Positions 9,264 through 18,351 are shown, counted from the stretch's first letter. The stretch: DNA of 37,661 bases from Gammaproteobacteria bacterium (GCA_029265075.1 JAJUJZ010000016.1:1-37661), one strand, 5' to 3'. The notes: generated by a model from the sequence alone, not told the origin. Made by a program: numbers and translations.

Positions 9264-9710
9264 ATGACCGCTGTTATGCGTCTCAATGGCCTGAGCCCTG
9301 CGCCCGGCCGCAAGCAGAAAGGCAAGCGCGTTGGTCGTGGTATCGGTAGCGGGCTTGGCAAGACCTGTGGCCGCGGTCACAAGGGTCTGAAGTCCCGCTC
9401 CGGCGGTCGCGTTCCGGCGAGCTTCGAAGGCGGTCAAATGCCGCTGCAGATCCGCCTGCCGAAGTATGGCTTCAGCTCGCGGATCGGCCGTGTCACCGCC
9501 GAGATTCGCCTGGCTGAGCTTAACCTGGTGACGGACGACGTCATCGATCTAGATGCGCTGAAGCGGGCTGGACTGATCAGCCGTAACATGTTGCGCGCCA
9601 AGGTATTCCTGGCAGGTGAACTGAACCGTGCAGTAACGGTCAAGGGTCTGCTTGTTACCAAAGGTGCACGCGAAGCCATCGAGAAGGCCGGCGGAAAGGT
9701 CGAAGAATAA
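9264..9710 (+). CDS. rplO: 50S ribosomal protein L15
   Basis: L15 is a late 50S assembly protein. The 148-residue product carries the glycine- and lysine-rich N-terminal arm ([20 protein letters not shown], about residues 20-40) and the conserved [20 protein letters not shown] 9264 is preferred over ATG 9276 because GAGGAA (9251-9256) is well spaced from it. The TAA stop shares a base with the secY ATG. Confidence 0.95.
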   Translation: MTAVMRLNGLSPAPGRKQKGKRVGRGIGSGLGKTCGRGHKGLKSRSGGRVPASFEGGQMPLQIRLPKYGFSSRIGRVTAEIRLAELNLVTDDVIDLDALKRAGLISRNMLRAKVFLAGELNRAVTVKGLLVTKGAREAIEKAGGKVEE

Positions 9711-11053
9711 TGGCGAAGGCGCGGTCCCTCCCTTCTTCGGGGGCGCAAGCAGGCATGGGCGAGCTTCTGGCTCGCCTTCGCTTTCTGTTGCTGGCGATAA
9801 TCGTCTACCGGATCGGCACGCACATCCCGGTACCGGGTATCGATCCGGTGCGGCTCGCCGCCATGTTCAGTCAGAACCAGGGCACCATCTTGGGGCTGTT
9901 CAACATGTTCTCCGGTGGTGCACTGGAGCGGATGAGTATCCTTGCGCTGGGGATCATGCCGTATATTTCGGCATCGATCATCATGCAGCTGCTGTCGGCC
10001 GTGAGTCCGCAGCTCGAAGCGCTGAAAAAAGAAGGTGAAGCCGGGCGGCGCAAGATCACCCAGTACACACGCTATCTGACGGTCGGTCTGGCGCTGATTC
10101 AGGGCGCCGGGATGACGGTAGGGCTGGCCAATCAGGGGCTCGCTTATGCCACTGGGTTCAGCTTTTACTTCATCGCCGTAGTGTCGCTGGTGACAGGTGC
10201 AGTGTTTCTGATGTGGCTCGGTGAGCAGATTACCGAGCGCGGCATCGGCAACGGTATTTCGCTGCTGATCTTCGCTGGTATCGTGGCTGGGCTGCCGGCA
10301 GCAATTGGCCAGTCGCTTGAGCAGGCGCGTCAGGGTGAGATGAACATTCTGGTGCTGCTGTTCATTCTTCTGCTTGCCATTGCCGTGGTGTTCCTGGTGG
10401 TGTTTATCGAGCGCGGCCAGCGTCGGATCACCGTCAACTATGCCAAGCAGCAGCGCGGCAACCGGATGTATCAGGCGCAGTCGAGTCATCTGCCGCTCAA
10501 GGTGAATATGTCCGGCGTTATTCCGGCCATCTTCGCCAGTTCGATTCTGCTGTTCCCGGCGTCGATCGCGCAGTGGTTCGGGCAGGGTACGACGGGTACC
10601 GGTGGCGAATGGCTGCAGGAACTGGCGCTCGCCATCGGACCGGGCCAGCCGCTGAATATTCTGCTGTTCTCGGCGTTGATCGTGTTCTTCTGCTTCTTCT
10701 ATACGGCGTTGATGTTTAACCCGCAGGAAGTGGCTGAGAACCTGAAGAAATCGGGTGCTTTTCTGCCCGGCATCCGGCCCGGTCAGCAGACCGCGAACTA
10801 TATCGACGGGGTGCTGACGCGTCTGACCATGTTTGGCGCGCTCTACATCACACTGGTCTGTCTGCTGCCGCAGTTCCTGGTGGTCATGTGGAACGTCCCG
10901 TTCTATCTGGGCGGTACCTCGCTGCTGATCGTGGTAGTGGTCGTGATGGACTTTATGGCTCAGGTGCAGTCGCACTTGATGTCTCATCAGTACGAATCGC
11001 TGATGAAGAAGGCGAATTTGAAGAACTACGGCCGCACCGGCATCACCCGCTGA
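9710..11053 (+). CDS. secY: Preprotein translocase subunit SecY
   Basis: SecY is the channel subunit of the SecYEG inner membrane translocon. The 447-residue product has ten hydrophobic segments, as expected. Visible signatures are the plug/TM2 region with [20 protein letters not shown], the TM2-3 motif [14 protein letters not shown], and the cytosolic C5/C6 area near [21 protein letters not shown]. The start overlaps the rplO stop by one base, so it is translationally coupled with the ribosomal genes, its usual arrangement. SecE and SecG are encoded elsewhere. Confidence 0.98.
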   Translation: MAKARSLPSSGAQAGMGELLARLRFLLLAIIVYRIGTHIPVPGIDPVRLAAMFSQNQGTILGLFNMFSGGALERMSILALGIMPYISASIIMQLLSAVSPQLEALKKEGEAGRRKITQYTRYLTVGLALIQGAGMTVGLANQGLAYATGFSFYFIAVVSLVTGAVFLMWLGEQITERGIGNGISLLIFAGIVAGLPAAIGQSLEQARQGEMNILVLLFILLLAIAVVFLVVFIERGQRRITVNYAKQQRGNRMYQAQSSHLPLKVNMSGVIPAIFASSILLFPASIAQWFGQGTTGTGGEWLQELALAIGPGQPLNILLFSALIVFFCFFYTALMFNPQEVAENLKKSGAFLPGIRPGQQTANYIDGVLTRLTMFGALYITLVCLLPQFLVVMWNVPFYLGGTSLLIVVVVVMDFMAQVQSHLMSHQYESLMKKANLKNYGRTGITR

Positions 11054-11080
11054 GCGGTCAGGTCCGAGGAGTCAGGGGAA

Positions 11081-11197
11081 ATGAAAGTACGTGCATCAGT
11101 GAAAAAGGTATGCCGGAACTGCAAGGTCATCCGTCGCCGTGGTTCGGTGCGGGTTATCTGCACGGCTGAGCCGCGCCATAAACAGCGCCAGGGTTGA
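11081..11197 (+). CDS. rpmJ: 50S ribosomal protein L36, zinc-binding form
   Basis: This 38-codon gene follows secY by 27 bases. The product starts [20 protein letters not shown] and keeps the zinc ligands Cys11, Cys14, Cys27 and His33 (CXXC...CX5H), so it is the zinc-dependent type. AGGGGAA just before ATG 11081 is a good ribosome binding site. The place between secY and rpsM is conserved in gammaproteobacteria. Confidence 0.95.
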   Translation: MKVRASVKKVCRNCKVIRRRGSVRVICTAEPRHKQRQG

Positions 11198-11210
11198 TAC
11201 TGGTCGGTTA

Positions 11211-11239
11211 TTGATTTTTCAGCCCCGGAACGGTAGACT
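11211..11239 (+). promoter_or_regulatory. Candidate alpha operon promoter
   Basis: TTGATT (11211-11216), a 17-base spacer and TAGACT (11234-11239) lie in the 107-base gap between rpmJ and rpsM. A start near 11246 would leave a leader of about 60 bases before rpsM. In E. coli an alpha promoter lies nearby and its leader is the S4 repressor target; here only the promoter-like boxes are visible. Confidence 0.5.
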
Positions 11240-11304
11240 CTTGCGCCTTTCGCGCCTGGTAGTCCCCTTTCGGCGGCAGACAGTTTAAGTACGGAGTAAA
11301 GTGA

Positions 11305-11661
11305 ATGGCTCGTATTGCTGGTGTCAACATACCAGATAACAAACACGCCGTGATCTCGCTGACCTATATCTACGGCATTGGCCGCACTACTGCCAAAGAA
11401 CTGTGTGCCAGCACCGGGATCCAGGAAACCGCGAAGATCGGCTCGCTTTCCGAAGAGCAGCTCGACCAGCTGCGGAACGCAATCGGCAAACTCACGGTTG
11501 AGGGTGATCTGCGCCGTGAAGTGAACATGAACATCAAGCGTCTGCTTGACCTGGGCTGCTACCGTGGCCTACGTCATCGCAAGGGGCTGCCGACGCGTGG
11601 ACAGCGCACCAAGACCAACGCGCGCACTCGCAAGGGCCCGCGCAAACCGATCCGCAAGTAA
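11305..11661 (+). CDS. rpsM: 30S ribosomal protein S13
   Basis: S13 lies at the top of the 30S head and contacts tRNA and the 50S subunit. The 118-residue product starts [20 protein letters not shown] and has the helix-two-turn-helix core and the basic tail [29 protein letters not shown] precedes the ATG. It is the first gene of the alpha segment, behind a promoter-like sequence. Confidence 0.97.
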   Translation: MARIAGVNIPDNKHAVISLTYIYGIGRTTAKELCASTGIQETAKIGSLSEEQLDQLRNAIGKLTVEGDLRREVNMNIKRLLDLGCYRGLRHRKGLPTRGQRTKTNARTRKGPRKPIRK

Positions 11662-11682
11662 TCGCGGGTCTCATTCGCTTTA

Positions 11683-11704
11683 GTGTAGCTACACCTTCGT
11701 GTAG
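11683..11704 (+). promoter_or_regulatory. Small hairpin in the rpsM-rpsK spacer
   Basis: CTACAC (11689-11694) pairs with GTGTAG (11699-11704) around a CTTC loop. A second identical GTGTAG (11683-11688) abuts the 5' arm, making a 12-base palindrome GTGTAGCTACAC. No T-tract follows. It may be an mRNA processing or translation-coupling element; the role is not known. Confidence 0.35.
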
Positions 11705-11727
11705 TGCTGATATTAGAGTAGGTATCA

Positions 11728-12123
11728 ATGAGCAAGGCTTCCAGCAAGCAGGCCCCGCGCAAAAAGGTCAAAAAGACCGTTGTCGACGGCATTGCACACA
11801 TCCACGCATCGTTCAACAACACGATCGTGACGATCACAGACCGTCAGGGCAACACTCTTTCCTGGGCCACCTCGGGCGGTTCGGGCTTCCGCGGCTCGCG
11901 TAAGAGCACCCCGTTCGCTGCGCAGGTTGCAGCAGAGCGCGCCGGCAACGTCGCCAAAGAGTACGGGCTCAAGAATCTCGACGTCGAAGTCAAGGGTCCC
12001 GGCCCGGGCCGGGAGTCGGCGGTTCGCGCGCTGCATAACTGCGGCTTCAAGGTGACCAATATCACCGACGTGACGCCCATTCCCCACAACGGCTGCCGTC
12101 CGCCGAAGAAGCGCCGCGTCTGA
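11728..12123 (+). CDS. rpsK: 30S ribosomal protein S11
   Basis: S11 is on the 30S platform and helps form the mRNA exit region. The 131-residue product includes [39 protein letters not shown] and the C-terminal [16 protein letters not shown], all conserved. The N-terminal tail ([16 protein letters not shown]) is basic and slightly variable. Structured spacers lie on both sides. Confidence 0.97.
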   Translation: MSKASSKQAPRKKVKKTVVDGIAHIHASFNNTIVTITDRQGNTLSWATSGGSGFRGSRKSTPFAAQVAAERAGNVAKEYGLKNLDVEVKGPGPGRESAVRALHNCGFKVTNITDVTPIPHNGCRPPKKRRV

Positions 12124-12153
12124 CGCCGGCGCTCCGGTGAACACCGCCGGCGT
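12123..12153 (+). promoter_or_regulatory. GC-rich hairpin in the rpsK-rpsD spacer
   Basis: ACGCCGGCG (12123-12131) is a perfect inverted repeat of CGCCGGCGT (12145-12153), separated by 13 bases. It starts at the last base of the rpsK stop codon. No T-tract follows, so termination is unlikely. It may affect coupling between S11 and S4 translation or mRNA stability. Confidence 0.45.
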
Positions 12154-12194
12154 GGATCTCGAACTCTAAAGGTTGCACAACAGGAAATTATCAA

Positions 12195-12815
12195 ATGGCT
12201 AGATATCTGGGCCCGACTTGCAAGCTGGCGCGCCGCGAAGGGACGGATCTGTTCCTCAAGAGTGGCGTGCGCCCGCTTGATTCGAAGTGTAAGGCTGAGA
12301 CCGCCCCCGGTCAGCACGGCGCGCGTCGCGGCCGCCTGTCGGATTACGGCGTACAGATGCGCGAAAAGCAAAAGGTTCGTCGCATCTATGGCGTGCTCGA
12401 GAAGCAGTTCGCCAACTACTACAAAGAAGCTGCCCGCATCAAAGGCTCAACCGGTGAGAACCTGCTCCGGTTGCTCGAATCGCGTCTCGATAACGTCGTC
12501 TATCGCATGGGCTTCGGCTCCACCCGCGCCGAGGCGCGTCAGCTGGTGTCGCACAAAGCCATTCAGGTGAACGGTAAGACGGTCAACATCCCGTCGTACA
12601 ATGTCAAGCCGGGCGACGTGGTGTCGGTGCGTGAGAAGTCGAGAAATCAGCTTCGCATTCAGCAATCCCTCGGTCTCGCAGCGCAACGCGGTGACGTAGA
12701 GTGGATCGACGTCAATGCCAGTAAAATGGAAGGCGTCTTCAAGCATTATCCCGAGCGTAGTGAGCTGTCTTCGGACATCAACGAGAATCTGATCGTCGAG
12801 CTTTACTCGAAGTAA
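12195..12815 (+). CDS. rpsD: 30S ribosomal protein S4
   Basis: S4 nucleates 30S assembly and in E. coli represses the alpha operon. The 206-residue product begins [20 protein letters not shown]. An S4 RNA-binding domain is evident at about residues 95-160 ([20 protein letters not shown] and [20 protein letters not shown]). Length equals E. coli S4. It is followed by rpoA after 39 bases. Confidence 0.97.
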   Translation: MARYLGPTCKLARREGTDLFLKSGVRPLDSKCKAETAPGQHGARRGRLSDYGVQMREKQKVRRIYGVLEKQFANYYKEAARIKGSTGENLLRLLESRLDNVVYRMGFGSTRAEARQLVSHKAIQVNGKTVNIPSYNVKPGDVVSVREKSRNQLRIQQSLGLAAQRGDVEWIDVNASKMEGVFKHYPERSELSSDINENLIVELYSK

Positions 12816-12854
12816 GCGCTCTCTTCCGCACCACTCGCTACCACAGGTGTTTTT

Positions 12855-13856
12855 ATGCAAAGTGCAGTGAACGAATTCCTGACACCTCGTCACATAGCTG
12901 TTGAGGAGCTCGGCCCTACGCATGCCAAAGTCACGCTCGAGCCATTGGAGCGTGGGTTCGGTCATACGCTGGGCAATGCGCTGCGCCGTATTCTGCTGTC
13001 GTCGATGCCGGGTTGCGCCATCACCGGCGTCGAGATCGACGGAGTTTTGCATGAGTACAGCGCGGTGGAGGGGGTGCAGGAGGATGTCATCGAGATCCTT
13101 CTGAACCTGAAAGGCGTTGCTATCGTCATGCATGGCAAGGACGAAACGACGCTCACGCTGAGCAAGAAGGGCCCCGGTGTGGTCACCGCAGGTGACATCG
13201 CCGTCGACCACGGTGTTGAAATTCGCAATCCGGAACACGTCATCGCGCATCTCAACGATCGCGGCGCCCTGAACATGAAGCTCACCGTTGGGCGTGGTCG
13301 TGGCTACGTGCCGGCTGACGCGCGTGAGAGTGCTGAAGACGAGACTCGCGCAATCGGACGTCTCCAGCTGGACGCCACCTTCAGCCCCGTAGTGCGGGTC
13401 AGCTACGTGGTCGAGAACGCGCGCGTTGAGCAGCGCACCGACCTCGATAAACTGGTGCTCGATCTCGAGACCAATGGCACGCTGGATCCGGAAGAGGCCA
13501 TCCGTCGCGCCGCGACCATTCTGCAGCAGCAGTTGGCAGTGTTCGTCGATCTGGAAGGTGAGAAGCAGGCGGAGCCGGAAGAGGAAGAGGAAGAGATCGA
13601 TCCGATTCTGCTGCGTCCGGTGGATGACCTCGAGCTGACCGTTCGCTCGGCCAACTGCCTGAAAGCTGAAAACATCTACTACATCGGCGATCTGGTGCAG
13701 CGCACCGAGGTCGAGCTGCTCAAGACGCCGAACCTGGGCAAGAAGTCGCTGACCGAGATCAAAGATGTCCTGGCCTCGCGCGGGCTGTCCCTCGGGCTGC
13801 GCCTGGACAACTGGCCACCCGCCAGTCTGCGGAACGAAGACAAGGCGCTCTCCTGA
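12855..13856 (+). CDS. rpoA: DNA-directed RNA polymerase subunit alpha
   Basis: The alpha subunit dimerises to start RNA polymerase assembly and contacts UP elements and activators. The 333-residue product has the N-terminal assembly domain (about 1-235, with [20 protein letters not shown]), an acidic linker ([10 protein letters not shown], about 238-250) and the C-terminal domain from about 250. Arg264 in [19 protein letters not shown] matches E. coli Arg265, the main DNA contact. The run of glutamates in the linker is longer than in E. coli. It lies between rpsD and rplQ, as expected. Confidence 0.98.
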   Translation: MQSAVNEFLTPRHIAVEELGPTHAKVTLEPLERGFGHTLGNALRRILLSSMPGCAITGVEIDGVLHEYSAVEGVQEDVIEILLNLKGVAIVMHGKDETTLTLSKKGPGVVTAGDIAVDHGVEIRNPEHVIAHLNDRGALNMKLTVGRGRGYVPADARESAEDETRAIGRLQLDATFSPVVRVSYVVENARVEQRTDLDKLVLDLETNGTLDPEEAIRRAATILQQQLAVFVDLEGEKQAEPEEEEEEIDPILLRPVDDLELTVRSANCLKAENIYYIGDLVQRTEVELLKTPNLGKKSLTEIKDVLASRGLSLGLRLDNWPPASLRNEDKALS

Positions 13857-13874
13857 GCGCCAGCGGCTACCTGG

Positions 13875-13923
13875 TGCGGCCGATAAGGTCGGCGCCGCAA
13901 CGTATTCATTGCTGAGATAGCAA
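13875..13923 (+). promoter_or_regulatory. Paired hairpins in the rpoA-rplQ spacer
   Basis: Between rpoA and rplQ, GCGGCCGA can pair with TCG-GC-GCCGC over the loop TAAGG with a two-base bulge. TTGCT (13909-13913) pairs with AGCAA (13919-13923) around GAGAT. The second hairpin ends a few bases before the AGGAAGGA ribosome binding site of rplQ. This may set the rplQ translation rate; the fold was made by eye. Confidence 0.3.
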
Positions 13924-13942
13924 TAGCAGGAAGGAAATCAAC

Positions 13943-14338
13943 ATGCGTCATCGTCACAGTGGTCGCTATTTCAATCGCGACAGCTCGCACCGGAAAGCCA
14001 TGTTCCGCAACATGACCGCTTCGCTGGTTGAGCACGAGCTCATCAAAACCACGCTGCCGAAAGCCAAAGAGCTGCGCCGCTTCGCGGAGCCGCTGATTAC
14101 GCTGGCTAAAGAAGATTCGGTAGCCAACCGTCGTCTGGCATTCTCGCGCCTGAACAACAAAGCAGCCGTAGGCAAGCTGTTCGGCGAGCTGGGTCCGCGC
14201 TTCAAAGCCCGTCCCGGTGGCTACATCCGCATCCTGAAATGCGGCCTTCGCGCTGGCGACAACGCGCCGATGGCGTATGTCGAGCTGGTCGATCGTCCGG
14301 TTCAGGACGTCGCCGCAGAGGAAGAGGCTGCAGAGTAA
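13943..14338 (+). CDS. rplQ: 50S ribosomal protein L17
   Basis: L17 binds 23S rRNA near the exit tunnel. The 131-residue product starts [20 protein letters not shown] and holds the conserved [21 protein letters not shown] short acidic tail (VAAEEEAAE) ends the protein. AGGAAGGAAA precedes the ATG. It is the last gene of the ribosomal block, followed by a GNRA hairpin and a terminator. Confidence 0.97.
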   Translation: MRHRHSGRYFNRDSSHRKAMFRNMTASLVEHELIKTTLPKAKELRRFAEPLITLAKEDSVANRRLAFSRLNNKAAVGKLFGELGPRFKARPGGYIRILKCGLRAGDNAPMAYVELVDRPVQDVAAEEEAAE

Positions 14339-14340
14339 GG

Positions 14341-14365
14341 CAGCCAGCTTCGTGAGAAGCTGCTG
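14341..14365 (+). other. GNRA-capped hairpin after rplQ
   Basis: CAGCTTC (14345-14351) pairs with GAAGCTG (14356-14362) around a GTGA loop, which is a GNRA tetraloop. CAG (14341-14343) pairs with CTG (14363-14365) outside a bulged C. It directly precedes the terminator. A 3' stabilising structure or processing site is possible. Confidence 0.4.
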
Positions 14366-14370
14366 TAAAG

Positions 14371-14396
14371 AAACCCACCGCACGGTGGGTTTTTTT
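14371..14396 (+). terminator. Intrinsic terminator of the ribosomal block
   Basis: AAACCCACC (14371-14379) and GGTGGGTTT (14384-14392) form a nine-base stem around GCAC, followed by a run of Ts to 14396. It lies 32 bases after the rplQ stop and ends the alpha operon. Confidence 0.93.
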
Positions 14397-14448
14397 ATAC
14401 CTGTTGTTTGGCATGGGCGACTCTTGCCGCCAGAGTTGCGGGCCTGCC

Positions 14449-14472
14449 GCAGGAACCTACCCTGCAGGCGAA
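14449..14472 (+). repeat. Degenerate REP-like element
   Basis: The 24 bases GCAGGAACCTACC... ending GCAGGCGAA match the REP-like copy at 20109-20132 at 18 of 24 positions. An additional inverted pair GCCTGC (14442-14447)/GCAGGC (14464-14469) can fold. It lies between the convergent rplQ and uvrA genes; the rest of this 117-base gap shows nothing else clear. Confidence 0.4.
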
Positions 14473-14513
14473 CAGCAGCGGCACGCAGCGGATTGTAGTG
14501 TGCGGCTGCCGGC

Positions 14514-17393
14514 TTATTTCCTGGCCCGCTTCGCGCTTTTCTTTGCTGACGCTGTCGCCGGCGGGGGCGTCGTCAGGATTGGGCCCAGGAATCTGCCGGT
14601 ATGGGAGTTCTTGTTGGCGGCGACCTGCTCCGGCGTGCCGGTGGCGATGATCTGGCCGCCACCGCTGCCACCTTCCGGGCCGAGATCAACGATCCAGTCA
14701 GCGGTCTTGATCACATCCAGATTGTGCTCAATGACGACAATGGTGTTGCCATGGTCGCGCAAGCGATGGAGCACATCGAGCAACTGCTGGATGTCCGCAA
14801 AGTGCAGGCCGGTGGTGGGCTCGTCCAGAATGTAGAGGGTCTGGCCGGTATCGCGCTTGGAGAGCTCCTTGGCGAGCTTGACCCGCTGCGCTTCACCGCC
14901 GGACAACGTGGTGGCCGCCTGGCCCAGCTTGATATAAGAGAGCCCCACATCCATCAGGGTCTGGAGCTTCCTGGCCACGGCAGGAACGTTCTCGAAGAAG
15001 CTGAGCGCCTCTTCGACTGTCATTTCCAGCACTTCGTAGATGTTCTTGCCCTTGTACCGGATTTCGAGCGTCTCGCGGTTGTAACGCTTTCCTTTGCAGA
15101 TATCGCAGGGGACATAGATATCGGGGAGGAAGTGCATCTCCACCTTGGTTACGCCATCGCCCTGGCACGCCTCGCAGCGGCCGCCCCGTACGTTGAAGCT
15201 GAACCGCCCAGGCTTGTAGCCGCGCGAACGGGCCTCCTGGGTGCCGGCAAACAGCTCCCGGACCGGCGTGAAGATACCGGTATAAGTGGCGGGGTTGGAG
15301 CGTGGTGTACGGCCGATCGGGCTCTGATCGATGTCGATGCATTTGTCGACCTGATCGAGTCCGTGAATCGCCCGATAAGGCGCGGGCTGCAGTGTCTCCG
15401 CGCCGTTGAGTTCGGTGGCAGCGATCGGGTAGAGCGTCGCGTTGATCAGGGTTGACTTGCCCGAGCCCGATACGCCCGTGATGCAGGTCATCAGACCAAG
15501 CGGCAGCTCCAGCGTCACGTCCCTGAGGTTGTTGCCGGTGGCGCCCTCCAGCACCAGCATCCGCTCCGGATCAACCGGCACCCGCTGCTCGGGTACCGCA
15601 ATCTGACGTTTCCCCGACAGGTACTGGCCAGTCAGCGAGCGCGGGCTCTCGAGAATATCCTTCAGCTCGCCGCACGCCACGACGGTACCGCCGTGTATGC
15701 CTGCCCCCGGGCCGATGTCGACAATGTAGTCAGCGGCACGAATGGCGTCCTCGTCGTGTTCGACCACGATCACGGTATTACCAAGATCACGGAGATGCGT
15801 GAGGGTGTTAAGCAGCCGCTCATTGTCGCGCTGATGCAGGCCGATTGATGGCTCATCCAGGATGTACATCACGCCGACCAGGCCGGCGCCGATCTGGCTG
15901 GCGAGCCGGATCCGCTGCGCCTCGCCGCCAGACAGCGTATCGGCGGAGCGGTCGAGAGTAAGGTAGTTGAGCCCGACATCGACCAGAAACTGCAGCCGGT
16001 CCCGTATCTCCTTCAGAATCTTGTCCGCAATCTGGCCCTGGCGTCCTTTCAGTCTGAGCTTGCTGAAGTACGCCAGCGCCTCGCCGACGGGCTGCGCGGT
16101 CACGGCAGACAGGTTGCGATCCTTGATAAAGACATGGCGCGCCTCGGTGCGCAACCGGGTACCACTGCAATCGGGGCAGGGCTGCTGGCTCAGGTACTTG
16201 CTGAGCTCTTCGCGCACTGCCTGTGATTCGGTTTCCCGAAAGCGGCGCTCGAAGTTGGCGATCACGCCTTCGAAGGTATGGGTGCGGCGGTAGATATCGC
16301 CGCGATCATTGATGTAGCTGAAGCGGATTTCTTCGTTGCCACTACCGTAAAGAATCGCTTTCTGGTGTTTACGGGACAGTTTGTTGAACGGCGTATCGAT
16401 ATCGAAGCCGTAATGCTCCGCCAGTGAAGTCAGCAGGTGGAAGTAGTAGACACTGCGCCGGTCCCAGCCGCGGATGGCGCCGTTGGCGAGGCTGGTCTCG
16501 GGATGCTGGACGATGCGTGCCTCATCGAAGAACTGCCGGACACCGAGGCCGTCGCAGGTGGGGCAGGCCCCGGCGGGGTTGTTGAATGAAAAGAGGCGTG
16601 GCTCCAGCTCAGTAATGCTGTAACCACAGACAGAACAGGCAAAACGTGACGAGAATATCAGCGGCTCCGGACCGCTTTCGTCCATGCTGTCCACGATCGC
16701 CAGCCCGTCGCTGAGCTCGAGCGCAGTTTCGAACGATTCAGCCAGCCGCAGCTGCAGGTCCGGTCGTACCCGGAAGCGATCGACGACGGCTTCGATGGTG
16801 TGTTTCTTTTTCTTGTCGAGTGCCGGTACATCGTCCAGGTCAGTGACGATGCCGTTGATGCGAGCCCGTACGAAGCCCTGGCTGCGGAGCTGTTCAAAGA
16901 TATGTAAATGCTCGCCCTTGCGCTCTCGCACCAGCGGCGCCAGCAGCATCAGGCGACTGCCCTCGGGCTGGGCCAGGACGGTGTCCACCATCTGGCTGAC
17001 GGTCTGCGCGGCCAGCGGCGTGTCGTGTTCGGGGCAGCGTGGCTCGCCGGCCCGGGCGAACAGCAGGCGCAGATAGTCGTAGATCTCGGTGATGGTGCCG
17101 ACCGTCGAGCGCGGGTTGTGAGAGGTGGACTTCTGCTCGATCGAGATGGCCGGGGAGAGGCCTTCGATATGGTCGACGTCCGGCTTTTCCATCATCGAGA
17201 GAAACTGCCGGGCGTAGGTCGACAGTGACTCGACGTAACGGCGCTGCCCTTCCGCGTAGAGGGTATCGAAGGCCAGCGACGACTTGCCCGAACCCGACAA
17301 CCCGGTGATTACCACCAGCTTGTCGCGGGGGATGGTGAGGTCGATGTTCTTCAGGTTGTGGGTGCGGGCGCCACGAACGGCAATGGTTTCCAT
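14514..17393 (-). CDS. uvrA: Excinuclease ABC subunit A
   Basis: UvrA is the damage-recognition ATPase of nucleotide excision repair; with UvrB it scans DNA for bulky lesions. The 959-residue product has two ABC-type ATPase modules: Walker [10 protein letters not shown] (residues 31-39) and GVSGSGKST in the second half. Signature motifs are [12 protein letters not shown] and [12 protein letters not shown]. Cysteine-based zinc modules are visible (CSVCGY...CPTC and CEACQ...CDIC). The start [16 protein letters not shown] at 17393 is chosen over an in-frame upstream extension of 73 residues with no family similarity. It diverges from ssb, as in many gammaproteobacteria. Confidence 0.97.
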   Translation of the reverse strand: METIAVRGARTHNLKNIDLTIPRDKLVVITGLSGSGKSSLAFDTLYAEGQRRYVESLSTYARQFLSMMEKPDVDHIEGLSPAISIEQKSTSHNPRSTVGTITEIYDYLRLLFARAGEPRCPEHDTPLAAQTVSQMVDTVLAQPEGSRLMLLAPLVRERKGEHLHIFEQLRSQGFVRARINGIVTDLDDVPALDKKKKHTIEAVVDRFRVRPDLQLRLAESFETALELSDGLAIVDSMDESGPEPLIFSSRFACSVCGYSITELEPRLFSFNNPAGACPTCDGLGVRQFFDEARIVQHPETSLANGAIRGWDRRSVYYFHLLTSLAEHYGFDIDTPFNKLSRKHQKAILYGSGNEEIRFSYINDRGDIYRRTHTFEGVIANFERRFRETESQAVREELSKYLSQQPCPDCSGTRLRTEARHVFIKDRNLSAVTAQPVGEALAYFSKLRLKGRQGQIADKILKEIRDRLQFLVDVGLNYLTLDRSADTLSGGEAQRIRLASQIGAGLVGVMYILDEPSIGLHQRDNERLLNTLTHLRDLGNTVIVVEHDEDAIRAADYIVDIGPGAGIHGGTVVACGELKDILESPRSLTGQYLSGKRQIAVPEQRVPVDPERMLVLEGATGNNLRDVTLELPLGLMTCITGVSGSGKSTLINATLYPIAATELNGAETLQPAPYRAIHGLDQVDKCIDIDQSPIGRTPRSNPATYTGIFTPVRELFAGTQEARSRGYKPGRFSFNVRGGRCEACQGDGVTKVEMHFLPDIYVPCDICKGKRYNRETLEIRYKGKNIYEVLEMTVEEALSFFENVPAVARKLQTLMDVGLSYIKLGQAATTLSGGEAQRVKLAKELSKRDTGQTLYILDEPTTGLHFADIQQLLDVLHRLRDHGNTIVVIEHNLDVIKTADWIVDLGPEGGSGGGQIIATGTPEQVAANKNSHTGRFLGPILTTPPPATASAKKSAKRARK

Positions 17394-17434
17394 AAGATCT
17401 CGGTGTGGAACGGGGCAGGCAGGGAAAAGGGCTG

Positions 17435-17464
17435 AGTATAAAGGCGTGCCGGATTCGATCACAA
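17435..17464 (-). promoter_or_regulatory. Candidate uvrA promoter
   Basis: Read on the minus strand, TTGTGA (17464-17459), an 18-base spacer and TATACT (17440-17435) precede uvrA by about 40 bases. No CTGT-N8-ACAG LexA-type box is visible in the uvrA-ssb gap. Confidence 0.45.
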
Positions 17465-17506
17465 ACGGGGGCCACCCGTTCCCGTGAGGCGAACAGCGAT
17501 TTCCGG

Positions 17507-17512
17507 TATAGT
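17507..17512 (+). promoter_or_regulatory. Possible ssb -10 box
   Basis: TATAGT at 17507-17512 would give a start about 55 bases before the ssb ATG. No good -35 box is found at 16-18 bases upstream, so this is weak. Confidence 0.25.
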
Positions 17513-17574
17513 GCGAACACGAAACAGCGCGTCCGGTCAGCGGGCGCACAGACAGAGGCGTGACGGAGAGCACC

Positions 17575-18081
17575 ATGAGTCGAGGCGTGAACAAGGTCAT
17601 TCTGATCGGCAATCTGGGTGGGGACCCGGAAACTCGTTACATGCCCTCGGGCGGTGCGGTGACCAACATCACGCTGGCCACGTCGGAGTCCTGGAAAGAC
17701 AAGGCAACAGGGCAGCCTCAGGAGCGCACCGAGTGGCACCGGGTCGTGTTCTTCAACCGTCTGGCCGAGATTGCCGGCGAATACCTGCGCAAGGGTTCCA
17801 AGGTGTACGTCGAGGGCAGCCTGCGGACCCGTAAGTGGCAGGGCCAGGACGGGCAGGACCGCTACACTACCGAGATCGTGGCCAGCGAGATGCAGATGCT
17901 CGACAGCCGTGGACAGGGTGGCGGTAGCTATGCCGGGGGCGGTGAAGGATTCGATCAGGCCCCGCAGCGCAGCGCTCCCCCCCAACGGCCTGCCGCGCCG
18001 GCACGGAATCAGCAGCAGCCGGCTGCACAGCCCGCACCGCCGCCCGGTTTCGACGACTTCGACGACGATATTCCGTTCTGA
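17575..18081 (+). CDS. ssb: Single-stranded DNA-binding protein
   Basis: SSB coats single-stranded DNA in replication, repair and recombination and recruits partner enzymes by its C-terminal tip. The 168-residue product starts [20 protein letters not shown]. The OB-fold spans about residues 1-112 ([34 protein letters not shown]). A Gly/Gln/Pro-rich linker follows, then the tip DDFDDDIPF, matching the canonical DDDIPF. ATG 17575 is preferred over an in-frame GTG at 17560 because GGAGAG (17565-17570) is placed for it and it gives the family N-terminus. It diverges from uvrA. Confidence 0.97.
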   Translation: MSRGVNKVILIGNLGGDPETRYMPSGGAVTNITLATSESWKDKATGQPQERTEWHRVVFFNRLAEIAGEYLRKGSKVYVEGSLRTRKWQGQDGQDRYTTEIVASEMQMLDSRGQGGGSYAGGGEGFDQAPQRSAPPQRPAAPARNQQQPAAQPAPPPGFDDFDDDIPF

Positions 18082-18156
18082 GTTTTACCTGCGCACGTCC
18101 CGCGGGCCTGCCCAGCCCTGCAGGGGCGCCGCTCGGCGAGGTCCCGTCTTGAAACG

Positions 18157-18180
18157 TTCGCCGGCAAGGCCGGCTCATGC
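18157..18180 (-). repeat. REP-like element after ssb
   Basis: On the minus strand this reads GCATGAGCCGGCCTTG followed by CCGGCGAA. It folds as GCCGG-CCTTG-CCGGC. It is close to Pseudomonas-type REP sequences and matches the 20109 copy at 18 of 24 positions, with compensatory changes in the stem. It lies in the 270-base ssb-moaB gap. Confidence 0.6.
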
Positions 18181-18290
18181 AGGCTCACACATCCTCAGCG
18201 ATGCCAGTCTCAGCGGGGTGAGCGCGACGAGCGAAGGCGCCGCCTGAGAACAATAAGTACCGGGCCGTCGCACGAGCTGGTCTGCAAGCA

Positions 18291-18349
18291 GGCAGCAGGG
18301 ACGTTACCGTAAGGCTCTCGCTGCTGCCCATCTTCTTGGAGGTAACCGT
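18291..18349 (+). promoter_or_regulatory. Candidate pseudoknot over the moaB ribosome binding site
   Basis: GGCAGCAG (18291-18298) pairs with CTGCTGCC (18321-18328). The loop contains ACGTTACC (18301-18308), complementary to GGTAACCGT (18341-18349) with one bulged C. That second partner overlaps the Shine-Dalgarno GGAGGT (18338-18343), so pairing would hide the moaB start. It does not match the Moco riboswitch consensus as I know it. Function is inferred. Confidence 0.45.
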
Positions 18350-18351
18350 TC

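Noticed and set aside
9434-10987. Long minus-strand open frame (517 codons) opposite rplO and secY
   Set aside because: It lies entirely antisense to two highly conserved genes, shows no family similarity that I recognise and is the kind of shadow frame common in GC-rich DNA.
17394-17612. Extended uvrA N-terminus of 73 extra residues
   Set aside because: The extension runs into the ssb gene, has no UvrA similarity, and the start at 17393 matches the family exactly.
18182-18351. A known Moco riboswitch upstream of moaB
   Set aside because: I could not find the conserved sequence blocks of the Moco motif; only a different pseudoknot-like fold is visible.
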